Assembly (NCBI GenBank): GCA_028749205.1
Contig: JAQULR010000007.1
Span: forward strand, 21,377 to 73,013
Direction of reading: 5' to 3'
DNA length: 51,637 nt
DNA from: Acidobacteriota bacterium
GTDB taxonomy: Bacteria; Acidobacteriota; Aminicenantia; Aminicenantales; Saccharicenantaceae
This document shows positions 8,611-15,939 of the stretch, in pieces. The notes beneath the pieces are model-generated. The model was not told the origin of the DNA and did not search any database. It saw only the letters and a list, made by a program, of their open reading frames with translations. Numbering within the stretch: position 1 is the first letter of the stretch; each line of letters starts with the position of its first letter. A program made the position numbers and the translations under genes.

Positions 8611-9045
8611 ATGAAAAAAGCTAATTTTTTCGGTCTGGCTGTCATTTTATTTCTGGTCACCATGTTATCAGTTCCAGCAGAGGCAATGGCTCAGGAACAA
8701 CAAGAGCAGGAAGTCACCCAGCTGCCGATTTCCTGGGAAAACTGGCGGCAGGCAAAGGCCGAGGCTGAAAAGTATGACCTTGAAGGCGATTATGCCAGAG
8801 CCCTTCAGTATTATCTGGAATACATTCGTCAAGCTGAAGGACTCGGCCGCCCAGACATTGTGGCCTGGGGAAAGAACAATGCTGCTTACATGATTATCAA
8901 GCAGCACAAAGAGGACCCTACGACCGATCTGGAACCAGCCAAGAAGCTGCTGGAAGAAGGTCTGCAAATCGCCGAGGCTACCGAGGATTGCCAAGTTAAA
9001 CTTCGGAGCAATCTGGAATATGTGATGATGTTCATAAAGGATTAG
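8611..9045 (+). CDS. Small exported TPR-like protein, function unknown
   Basis: This 144-residue protein has a Sec signal peptide (MKKANFFGLAVILFLVTM, cleavage near AMA/QE) and then an all-helical region with one TPR-like pair (AEKYDLEGDYARALQYYLEYI and EEGLQIAEATEDCQVKL). I start it at ATG 8611 because SD AAGGAGGA (8593-8600) sits just before it. A longer in-frame ATG at 8590 overlaps that SD and would add a charged stretch before the signal peptide. It is probably periplasmic. I do not recognise a specific family. It stands alone between the S46 peptidase and a DUF5916 gene and is flanked by long spacers. Confidence 0.8.
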   Translation: MKKANFFGLAVILFLVTMLSVPAEAMAQEQQEQEVTQLPISWENWRQAKAEAEKYDLEGDYARALQYYLEYIRQAEGLGRPDIVAWGKNNAAYMIIKQHKEDPTTDLEPAKKLLEEGLQIAEATEDCQVKLRSNLEYVMMFIKD

Positions 9046-9348
9046 AGAGATTAAAAGCAGGATTAGATTTAATTGAGTTTAATAACGGATAGTTTTTAAA
9101 TCAGTCTTCGATCTTGATCCGAATTGCTGACCTCCCAGATATATAATCCGGTAATAAGGCGGCTACAATTTGACAGTGAGGTTCTGTAAAGAGACAACTG
9201 CTATGGATTCAGAGCTGATATTATTTTGTCTTAAGCTTCATTTTGCCTTGAGCTCCAGGGCTTAACCACAAAATTCAGATCAGTCCCCGGTATCAGGGAA
9301 AAAAGTCTATAGAAAAAATTTTCTTATCAAAGCCTAAAGGTTACTTAG
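9046..9348. other. Intergenic region, no gene recognised
   Basis: About 300 AT-rich bases after the small TPR protein hold no open frame with an SD, no tRNA and no terminator that I can see. A TTGACA at 9168 has no -10 partner at the right distance. The structured elements of this spacer lie further downstream (9349-9561). Confidence 0.55.
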
Positions 9349-9424
9349 CCTGTATTATTTATAAGACGGGGTAGGTCCCTCATTTTCCTCCGCTAATAAT
9401 CTTTTTAGAGGTAAATAATACAGG
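9349..9424. repeat. 13-bp perfect inverted repeat with a 50-bp centre
   Basis: CCTGTATTATTTA (9349-9361) is exactly complementary to TAAATAATACAGG (9412-9424). The 50-bp centre carries smaller complementary pairs (GGG/CCC around 9370-9379; CCTC/GAGG). It lies immediately upstream of a candidate promoter for the DUF5916 gene, so it may be an operator pair or a transcribed structure. Confidence 0.6.
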
Positions 9425-9439
9425 TTGACCCAAAAAATA

Positions 9440-9468
9440 TTGCCTGGAATTGGCAAAAAGGGTATTAT
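9440..9468 (+). promoter_or_regulatory. Candidate promoter for the DUF5916 gene
   Basis: TTGCCT (9440-9445), 17 bp and TATTAT (9463-9468). It would give a leader of about 130 nt that contains the hairpin at 9533-9561. The -35 matches only four of six consensus bases, so confidence is limited. Confidence 0.4.
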
Positions 9469-9532
9469 TTAGCTCTTGTGATCGGAGAATATAGTCTTTT
9501 TGGTTGATTGGATTATAGACCATTCAAGCCAG

Positions 9533-9561
9533 GGTTGGCCAGCCAGCTTTCCCGGCCAACC
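9533..9561 (+). repeat. Hairpin in the leader of the DUF5916 gene
   Basis: GGTTGGCC (9533-9540) pairs perfectly with GGCCAACC (9554-9561) around a 13-nt loop. It ends about 43 nt before the start codon and is not followed by a T run, so it is not a standard terminator. A leader regulatory structure or a protein-binding palindrome is possible. Confidence 0.5.
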
Positions 9562-9604
9562 TCAGAAAAAAGTGGAAATCTAATTGTAGGAATTAGGTGA
9601 TACT

Positions 9605-11815
9605 ATGAAGACAGGCCCAAGCTATCTATGTTTCTTTTTTTCAGTGGTTTTTTTGTCCTCAACTCTAAGCTTTTCTGCTCAGCAAAATTCAGCTACCAGG
9701 CTTCAGGCAGTTCGGGTAGATAAAGCTCCCCACCTCGATGGTGTTTTATCTGAGCCTGCCTGGGTTAACGCTGTGCCTTTTTCTGAGTTCAGAATGGTTG
9801 AGCCAATCCCCGGAGCTGAGCCCTCAGAAAAAACTGACTTGAAGGTTCTCTATGATGATTCGGCTCTTTATATAGCTATATACTGTTATGACAGTGAGCC
9901 TGGGAAAATTGCCGTTAACTCCTTGGCTCATGATCAGACGGGGACCAGTGGTGGTAGCTGGGGGATGGGTCATCAAAGCACCAGCACCAGCGATGATGTA
10001 GTCAGGGTTTTAATCGACCCTTTTTTAGATAAGAGAACAGCCTATGTTTTTTATGTTAATCCCAAAGGAGCCAGAAGCGAAGGGCTGGTCTCCGGCGGTA
10101 GCGCCAGCCTGGACTGGGATGGCATCTGGGAAGCCCGAGCTAAAATTTTACCTGACGGCTGGTCTGTAGAAATTAAAATTCCTTTTAAGTCTATTTCTTT
10201 TAAAAAAGAACTTCCGGCCTGGGGTCTAAACGTTGAACGTTATATTGCCCGCAAACAAGAAACTATTCGCCTTTCTGGAATTTCTCGTGATGCTAATTTC
10301 AACAATCCGATGACGGCGGCTGAGCTGGAAGGTATCTCGGACATAAAGCAGGGTCTGGGGGTAACTATTCGTCCCTATGGCCTGGTAACAACTCAGAATG
10401 AGCGGCTGGGGGAAAATAAATATATCTGGGACGGTCAGGGGGGTGTGGATATCTACAAGAATATTACCCCTAATCTGGTGGCAGCTTTCACTTATAACAC
10501 CGACTTTGCTGAAACCGAAGTGGATGAGCGACGGATAAACTTGACCCGCTTTCCTCTATTTTTCCCTGAGAAGCGGATGTTTTTTTTAGAGGGCTCTGAT
10601 ATATTTGAATTCAGTTCGAGTGTTAGCTTTAGGCCCTTTTTCAGCCGGAAAATCGGCCTTTATCAAGGCCAGCAGGTTCCGATTAATTTCGGGGCAAAGC
10701 TTTATGGAAAAGTAGGCAAATTCAATCTGGCGATGCTGGACATGGAAACTGAGTCTTTCGCTGAGCTGCCCAAGAATAATCTGTTTGCTGGCCGTCTGAC
10801 ATACGACTTTTTATCTGAGAGTAAGATTGGGGCTATTGTAACCAATGGTAGCCCGACTGGTGAGAGGAATACCCTGGTAGGATTTGATGTTAACTATGCC
10901 AGTTCTCAGTTTGCAGGAAACAAGAATATCTGGCTGGCAGCCTGGGCGGCTTATAATTGGAATGATAAAGAGGGAAAGCACCATGGCTTCGGGCTGCGAG
11001 CTAATTATCCCAACGATTTAGTAAACATTGAAACCACCTATGCTTATTATGGCGATGCACTGGACCCGGGATTAGGTTTTATGATGAGACCGGCCATTCA
11101 GACTTTTTATCTGCAGATGTCTTACAACCCGAGACCTGCTCATGGTTGGTTGGGTAAGGTTATAAGACAGTTTTTCTTCCAAGCCAGCGGAGATTTCTAC
11201 TGGAAGCTCGACGGAAGCTTAGAAACCAGTCGCCTAACCTTTGAGCCGTTAAGTTTCAGGACCGAAAGCGGAGAAAGATTTAATGCTAGCCTTGTGGTTA
11301 ACCGCGATGTCCTTCCTTTTGATTTTGAGGTGGCTGAAGGAGTTGTTCTGATAGCCGGGTCCTATGATTTTACCAACCTACGAATGAGTTTTAATACTGC
11401 TTCCTATCGCCCACTATCATTCAACCTGAATTATACGGTTGGACAGTTCTATTCTGGGGATTATGGCGATTTCAGCGCTGGCCTGACCTATCATTTTCGA
11501 GGCAACCTGGATCTGTCTTTTAATACTAACCTGGTGCGTGGAACACTTCCTGAAGGTAAGATCAGTGAAAATGTTTATCAGCTGAAACTGGATTTTTATT
11601 TCTCGCCGGATCTTGGTTTTATGAATTATGTCCAGTATGACAGTGTTTCTAAAATGCTGGGCTGGAGCGCCCGTTTTCGCTGGGAAGTCAAACCTGGTAA
11701 TTTTATCTACCTCATTTACAACTCCAACTGGGAAAGACGTTGGGATCCAACCAGCCGCTTCTATGCGGCCGGGGATAGAGGTGTATTTAAAATTACCCTG
11801 TCTATCAGGCCATGA
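9605..11815 (+). CDS. CBM9-like / DUF5916 outer-membrane beta-barrel protein
   Basis: This 736-residue exported protein has a signal peptide at residues 1-25 (ending FSAQQ). A carbohydrate-binding-module-9-like domain spans about 33-240 (HLDGVLSEPAWVNA, VLYDDSALYIAIYCYD, WDGIWEARAKILPDGWSVEIKIPF). The remainder is a long DUF5916-type region rich in alternating aromatic strands with the landmark FFPEKRMFFLEGSDIF (about 318-333). This architecture is common in Acidobacteriota/Bacteroidota-like bacteria and is thought to be an outer-membrane barrel with a periplasmic sugar-binding head. The ligand is unknown. A second paralogue is at 36083-38788 (minus), with the same order of domains and the equivalent motif EEKRPFFIEGSSIF. 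It lacks a C-terminal aromatic residue, ending in SIRP. Confidence 0.85.
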   Translation: MKTGPSYLCFFFSVVFLSSTLSFSAQQNSATRLQAVRVDKAPHLDGVLSEPAWVNAVPFSEFRMVEPIPGAEPSEKTDLKVLYDDSALYIAIYCYDSEPGKIAVNSLAHDQTGTSGGSWGMGHQSTSTSDDVVRVLIDPFLDKRTAYVFYVNPKGARSEGLVSGGSASLDWDGIWEARAKILPDGWSVEIKIPFKSISFKKELPAWGLNVERYIARKQETIRLSGISRDANFNNPMTAAELEGISDIKQGLGVTIRPYGLVTTQNERLGENKYIWDGQGGVDIYKNITPNLVAAFTYNTDFAETEVDERRINLTRFPLFFPEKRMFFLEGSDIFEFSSSVSFRPFFSRKIGLYQGQQVPINFGAKLYGKVGKFNLAMLDMETESFAELPKNNLFAGRLTYDFLSESKIGAIVTNGSPTGERNTLVGFDVNYASSQFAGNKNIWLAAWAAYNWNDKEGKHHGFGLRANYPNDLVNIETTYAYYGDALDPGLGFMMRPAIQTFYLQMSYNPRPAHGWLGKVIRQFFFQASGDFYWKLDGSLETSRLTFEPLSFRTESGERFNASLVVNRDVLPFDFEVAEGVVLIAGSYDFTNLRMSFNTASYRPLSFNLNYTVGQFYSGDYGDFSAGLTYHFRGNLDLSFNTNLVRGTLPEGKISENVYQLKLDFYFSPDLGFMNYVQYDSVSKMLGWSARFRWEVKPGNFIYLIYNSNWERRWDPTSRFYAAGDRGVFKITLSIRP

Positions 11816-12006
11816 TGATAAGTCATTGGTAGCGAAGCTGCTTTTTCCCAACCATGTTTTTCATTTCTCCGGCTTGGATTATTTATAAGTAGTGAAGAAT
11901 TTTAGTGGCAAAAGATATAAAATATAGCCTGGTAGCGATATTTTGAGGAGCTTTGGGCTCTGTAATTATTTTACAGTGCCTAAAATCCTAATTTAAGGAG
12001 GACAGC

Positions 12007-12510
12007 ATGAAAAGAATCTTGGGTTTTTTGACCTGTCTGTTTTTTCTGGCTCTTTTGGTCCAAAGCCTATCTTTTGCCCAAGAAGAAACGCCCAAGACTG
12101 GAGACAAAAAATTTGACTCCTACCTTAAGCGCATCAATGAAGAAGCCAAAAGTGATCCAGAAGGGTTTATCCGCAGGCTAAGCGCGAGGCACAACCTGCC
12201 TGAACAGGAGATCAGGGAAGCCAAAGAAAAGCATGGTCTGGATTTCGGTGAGACCTACATGGCTACGGTTTTAGCCAGAAGGACAAACCGGAAGGTGGTG
12301 GAAATAGCAGCAGAATACCAGCAGAACAAAGGTCAAGGATGGGGGGTGATGGCTCAAAGAATGGGCATCAAACCCGGTTCGCCAGCCTTCAAGCAGATGA
12401 AAGCTGAAGCCAAGGAACATGCGGATCAGATGAAAGCTATGAACAAGAAAAAGAAAAAAGAGCTAGAGCGGGCTAAGAAACAAGCCGAGCGCAAAGGAAA
12501 GAACAAATAA
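12007..12510 (+). CDS. Exported helical protein with a lysine-rich tail, function unknown
   Basis: This 167-residue protein has a clear signal peptide (MKRILGFLTCLFFLALLVQ, ending SFAQEE). It has an amphipathic helical middle with LPEQEIREAKEKHGLDFGE and an extremely basic C-terminus of Lys/Glu/Arg heptads from about residue 140 (KKKKKELERAKKQAERKGK). SD AAGGAGG is placed properly before ATG 12007. It converges on the small basic gene at 12540-12746 with a 29-bp gap, in which a short AT stem (AATCTT/AAGATT, near 12528-12541) is followed by a T run. I do not recognise a characterised family. A periplasmic nucleic-acid- or envelope-binding role would be speculation. Confidence 0.8.
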   Translation: MKRILGFLTCLFFLALLVQSLSFAQEETPKTGDKKFDSYLKRINEEAKSDPEGFIRRLSARHNLPEQEIREAKEKHGLDFGETYMATVLARRTNRKVVEIAAEYQQNKGQGWGVMAQRMGIKPGSPAFKQMKAEAKEHADQMKAMNKKKKKELERAKKQAERKGKNK

Positions 12511-12539
12511 GCTCAAGTCTGAATAAAAATCTTGTAAGA

Positions 12540-12746
12540 TTATTTTTTCCTGGTCTTGGTGGCTTTCTTGGTGGTCTGACCTTTGCTGGCAGCCTTAGCT
12601 TTGCTGGCAGTTTCGGCTTTGCTCTTGCGCTTCATGTCGGCGGCATGAGCCCTCTTATAAGTCTGGATGTCCACAAAGCGGCCCTTTTCATCGCGCACCG
12701 CATAGAGTTTGGTGCCTTTGACGCTTCGATGAGTTGTTCTCTTCAT
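12540..12746 (-). CDS. Small highly basic protein with Ala/Lys-rich tail
   Basis: This 68-residue protein has a structured N-terminal part with KLYAVRDEKGRFVDIQTYKRAH. A low-complexity Lys/Ala/Thr tail (residues about 40-68) resembles the tails of histone H1-like bacterial proteins. A strong SD (AAAGGAGG) lies eight to nine bases before the ATG, supporting expression. The conserved-looking core suggests a real family of small basic proteins, perhaps nucleic-acid binding. The function is not known to me. It has its own candidate promoter at 12885-12912 with a leader of about 130 nt. It converges with the exported helical gene at 12007. Confidence 0.75.
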   Translation of the reverse strand: MKRTTHRSVKGTKLYAVRDEKGRFVDIQTYKRAHAADMKRKSKAETASKAKAASKGQTTKKATKTRKK

Positions 12747-13089
12747 GGCTGATATGCCTCCTTTTAAGTTTTTTTTTATTTAATGCACTTCTAATAGTGC
12801 CGAGCCAGAAGAAAAGAAGATTTTCAAAACGAATTTAGTTCCAATTTTCATCATTTGGTATTTCCCCTGTTTTTCAACTTTAAGGATATAACTTGGTGAG
12901 ATTGCCTGTCAAGTCAGTAATTTCCATAATCGAAATAGCATAATAATTCGGAGACCTTGGCTGATTGAAGAAATCAAAAATTGAGTAAAAAAAGTTTGAG
13001 CTTTAATTTAAAACCGAGGATGAGAATAATCTTTAGAGTTCAAAATGAAACCGATCGATTTGGTTTATGGGCGAATAATCCAACCAGAT
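12747..13089. other. Spacer with the promoter and leader of the small basic gene
   Basis: The 343 bp contain the SD of the basic gene (minus), a small stem GCACT/AGTGC near 12785-12800 and a candidate promoter at 12885-12912. The rest, up to the amidohydrolase remnant, shows no coding frame or RNA gene. Confidence 0.5.
12885..12912 (-). promoter_or_regulatory. Candidate promoter for the small basic gene
   Basis: On the minus strand TTGACA (12912-12907) is followed after 16 bp by TATATC (12890-12885). The -35 is perfect; the -10 matches four of six consensus bases. Confidence 0.45.
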
Positions 13090-13383
13090 TCAGTCTTTCT
13101 CAAAAACTATTTTCTCATCAACGATAGTCATGAGAACTTGGGTTTGAAGGATTTCTTCTGCGAGAATTTTGATCAAAGTACAGTCGAAGACAGTTATATC
13201 AGCCAACTTACCTTTCTTGAGTGAGCCGCGGCTGTCGGCTTCAAAAGCGGCGTAAGCGTTATTAATGGTATAAGCTTTAAGACATTCTTCCACTGAGATT
13301 CTCTGCTCAGAGAACCAGCCGTCCTTTGGTGGGCCAGCGCCTGCCATCAGAAATATGGTAAGAGTTGATTTCAGCGATGACAT
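13090..13383 (-). pseudogene. C-terminal remnant of a YtcJ-type amidohydrolase
   Basis: About 80 residues match the C-terminal end of amidohydrolase-3 (YtcJ-like) enzymes, including W-x-x-EQRISVEECLKAYTIN, NAYAAFEADSRGSLKKGKLAD and LMTIVDEKIVFEKD. The usual protein is about 550 residues. Everything upstream, including the metal-binding TIM barrel, is missing. The first dozen residues of the open frame do not fit the family, and no good SD precedes it. It lies 83 bp behind the isomerase gene of the arabinose cluster. It is most simply a decayed gene left by a deletion; re-use as a short peptide is unlikely. Confidence 0.75.
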
Positions 13384-13466
13384 TCAGCATCTTAAATTTA
13401 GGAAAATCCTGTTTTCCAGCCACCCGACTACCCGTAAAAACTAAGGACATGTCGGTGTGACTCCCT

Positions 13467-14954
13467 TTAGAAAGGATTCTCGGTAGGATAGGGAAGGCTG
13501 GCTGGCTGATTATAATAGATCTCTTTAAGGCCCAGCATCTGCAGCAGGGAAAAAAGTGAGCGACCAGCAGGCTTGAAGCCAACAGCTGTGTGGTGAGGAA
13601 ATCTTTTTTCAATCAAAACATGCCGGTAGAAACGGCTCATCTCTTTGATCCCGAAGACCCCTATATTGCCAAAAGACTCTGGCTCAACATCGAGAACTTC
13701 TCCTTCAGCCAGGTAAGAACGAAACTGCGCCTCTGCTGTTCCCTGAAGCCGGAAGATAGTAACTTGGCCAGGACTAATTCTGCCCTCCAGGGTGCCGCGG
13801 GTGATTACGGGCTTTTGTTCTGGTTCCAGCAGGCGATGCATAATCAATTGGTATTTTATGACTGGATTGAGTAAATGACAGGAAGCAGTATTGCCGCAGT
13901 GGAAGCCCATGAATAAGTCAGTCAGCGTATAATCACCAATTTTTTTCTGGTTTTTTTCATACATGTCTGCTGGCACCGTATTGTTGATATCGAGCAGAGT
14001 AGCCGGAAGCTCTGTAACACAGGTCAGTAAGTATTCACTCAGAGCTCCGTAAATATCTACCTCGCAAGCAACCGGAATCCCGCGAGCGGCTAACCTGGAA
14101 TTTACATAGCAGGGAACAAAGCCAAAGTAAGGTTCAAAAGCTGGCCAGCATTTGTTGGCAAAGACTCCGTATTTCTCAGCACCCAGATTCTTTTCCATAA
14201 AACTCAGTAAGGCCACCTCATATTGAGCCAGCTTTTCCAGAAGCTCTGGATAGGTGTTGCCGGTCCCGAGTTCTTTGGACATATCAGAAGCTATCGCTTT
14301 TATTCCAGGAGAAGCAGCAGCTTTCAAAAAAATATCGTAGAGGTCCAGTTCTGAGTTTTCCATAATCTCTACTCCCAGATCGAATAGAGGCTTGATTGGA
14401 GCATTACAGGCATAGAAATCCTGAGGTCTTGGTCCGAATGAAAATATTTTCAAGCTCTTTAATCCCAGCCAAGCTCTGGCCACCGGAACGAATTCTTCAA
14501 TCATCCGGGCAATCTCCGGGGCTGTGCCTACAGGATATTCCGGGAGGTGGACTTTAAGCTGCCGCAAGCCGAGACTGTAGGAAGTATTTAAAAGTCCGCA
14601 ATAAGCATCTCCCCGACCAGCATGAAGGTCGCCACCAGTCTCTTCAGCCGCGGCGGCCAGCATAACTGGTCCGCCAAACTTTTCTGCCAGCAAGGTGTTC
14701 GGCCCTTCTGGCCCGAAGTTGCCCAAAAAAATTACTAAGGCATTGAGGCCTTTATCTTCAATTTCCTTCAAGACTTTAAGGACATCAGCTTCGTTTTCGA
14801 CGATAGTTTCTACCTCGGTTAAAGGAAGCTTTAATTTGTGGCAGTCAGCAGCCAGGGCCTTTCTCCTCCGCCGGGAAAGTTCAACAGGAAAACAATCGCG
14901 GCTAACCGCGACCAGTCCAATTTTTATCTCAGGCATATTTTTGTGGTTGGTCAT
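13467..14954 (-). CDS. L-fucose/L-arabinose isomerase-family protein (probable arabinose isomerase)
   Basis: This 495-residue sugar isomerase is FucI-like rather than a classic AraA. It has an N-terminal alpha/beta region (IKIGLVAVSRDCFP) and metal/substrate regions CEVDIYGALSEY, LLDINN and FHCGN, with a late histidine pair FPHHTAVGFKPAG. I start it at ATG 14954, one base after the araD stop. SD AAGGAG in the end of araD is well spaced for it. The longer frame (to 15008) would overlap araD by 53 nt and adds residues that do not fit. Its position directly behind araD and in a cluster with araB argues that it converts L-arabinose to L-ribulose as a non-orthologous replacement for AraA. The substrate is inferred from context and could be another pentose or fucose. 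Confidence 0.83.
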   Translation of the reverse strand: MTNHKNMPEIKIGLVAVSRDCFPVELSRRRRKALAADCHKLKLPLTEVETIVENEADVLKVLKEIEDKGLNALVIFLGNFGPEGPNTLLAEKFGGPVMLAAAAEETGGDLHAGRGDAYCGLLNTSYSLGLRQLKVHLPEYPVGTAPEIARMIEEFVPVARAWLGLKSLKIFSFGPRPQDFYACNAPIKPLFDLGVEIMENSELDLYDIFLKAAASPGIKAIASDMSKELGTGNTYPELLEKLAQYEVALLSFMEKNLGAEKYGVFANKCWPAFEPYFGFVPCYVNSRLAARGIPVACEVDIYGALSEYLLTCVTELPATLLDINNTVPADMYEKNQKKIGDYTLTDLFMGFHCGNTASCHLLNPVIKYQLIMHRLLEPEQKPVITRGTLEGRISPGQVTIFRLQGTAEAQFRSYLAEGEVLDVEPESFGNIGVFGIKEMSRFYRHVLIEKRFPHHTAVGFKPAGRSLFSLLQMLGLKEIYYNQPASLPYPTENPF

Positions 14955-14955
14955 T

Positions 14956-15654
14956 TTAACTCTCCTTACTCTGTCCATAATAGGCTTTAGGGCCGTGTTT
15001 GCGTTCAAAATGTTTTTTTATTAAATAATCATTTAGTTCTTTTACCTCAGGATTTATGATAAAGGTCAGGGCAGCCATTTTAGCAATTCCCTCCAAAGCT
15101 ATTAGATTCTCTACTGCTTCTCTGGCGGATTTTCCCCAGGCAAAAGGGCCATGCCCGGATACTAAGCAAGCCGGATAATAGGCCGGGTCAAGATCCTTAA
15201 ATCTTTCAGCTATGACCTGGCCGGTGTTCAGTTCATAATCGGCCAGGACTTGGGTTTCTGTTAAGTTCCGGGTCAGCGGTACCGGTCCGGGGAAGAAATC
15301 GGCCTGGGTAGTGCCCAGACAAGGGATTTCTTTACCAGCTTGGGCGAAGGCGGTAGCGTAGTGGCTGTGAGCATGGGCAATTCCCCCAATTGTCTTGAAA
15401 ACTGAATAAAGATAGAGGTGAGTAGGAGTGTCAGACGAAGGCTGAAGATGGCCTTCAATCTGGCGCCCGCCGAGGTCCAGAACCACCATATCATCCGGGG
15501 TCATTTGCTCATAGGATACCCCACTGGGTTTAATGGCTACAACTCCTTTTTCCCGATCAATTTGGCTGACATTGCCAAAAGTCAGGATAACCAGATTTTT
15601 CTCAACCAACTGAAGATTGGCTTCCCAGACACGCTGTTTAAGCTCTTGATACAT
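14956..15654 (-). CDS. araD: L-ribulose-5-phosphate 4-epimerase
   Basis: This 232-residue class II aldolase-fold epimerase converts L-ribulose-5-phosphate to D-xylulose-5-phosphate. Zinc ligands are visible in GGIAHAHSHYATAFAQAG (His94, His96, matching E. coli His95/His97) and SGHGPFAWG. The catalytic-position Asp119 is in TTQADFF, and the C-terminal AYYGQ tyrosine is present. The N-terminal TFGNVSQIDREKGVVAIKPSGV is typical. Length equals the E. coli enzyme. SD AGGGAG precedes the ATG. It is co-transcribed with the isomerase (one base between stop and start). It may also have its own promoter at 15819-15847, since 285 bp separate it from araB upstream. Confidence 0.96.
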   Translation of the reverse strand: MYQELKQRVWEANLQLVEKNLVILTFGNVSQIDREKGVVAIKPSGVSYEQMTPDDMVVLDLGGRQIEGHLQPSSDTPTHLYLYSVFKTIGGIAHAHSHYATAFAQAGKEIPCLGTTQADFFPGPVPLTRNLTETQVLADYELNTGQVIAERFKDLDPAYYPACLVSGHGPFAWGKSAREAVENLIALEGIAKMAALTFIINPEVKELNDYLIKKHFERKHGPKAYYGQSKES

Positions 15655-15770
15655 TGGTATCTCCCTTTTTCATTTTTCAAAAATTTTATCTTCCAAATTC
15701 TAATAATAGCCCTATTTATTATTTATAAATATTTCTGACCAACCTTTTTATTATCACTCTATCTCACCAT

Positions 15771-15788
15771 GGTATCTGCGCAGTTACC
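15771..15788. promoter_or_regulatory. 18-bp palindrome in the araB-araD gap (candidate operator)
   Basis: GGTATCTGCGCAGTTACC is an inverted repeat with only one mismatched symmetric pair (GGTA-x-CTGCGCAG-x-TACC). It lies 24-41 bases downstream of the predicted start of the minus-strand promoter at 15819-15847, a position where a bound protein could block transcription. It does not resemble the TGTTAACGTTAACA sites, so a different regulator is implied. Confidence 0.5.
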
Positions 15789-15818
15789 CTTTGATTTTAT
15801 ATGTTCAGCTTAATCTTT

Positions 15819-15847
15819 ATGATATTTATATGATATTCAATGACCAA
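15819..15847 (-). promoter_or_regulatory. Candidate internal promoter for araD-isomerase
   Basis: On the minus strand TTGGTC (15847-15842), 17 bp and TATCAT (15824-15819). It would let araD and the isomerase be expressed apart from araB, with a leader of about 160 nt containing the palindrome at 15771-15788. Confidence 0.45.
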
Positions 15848-15939
15848 TTAATATTATGAGAAAAATTAATTCTGACTGGCCCAAAAGCTCTTAAACCAAT
15901 AAAGGGCCTCAGTCTTAATTCCTCTAATCTCCTGAATTT

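Noticed and set aside
13307-13612. 101-codon minus-strand frame bridging the isomerase end and the amidohydrolase remnant
   Set aside because: It is out of frame with both recognisable proteins and shows no family features.
13467-15008. Longer start of the isomerase at 15008
   Set aside because: It would overlap araD by 53 nt; ATG 14954 has a well-spaced SD at the araD end and the residues gained are not isomerase-like.
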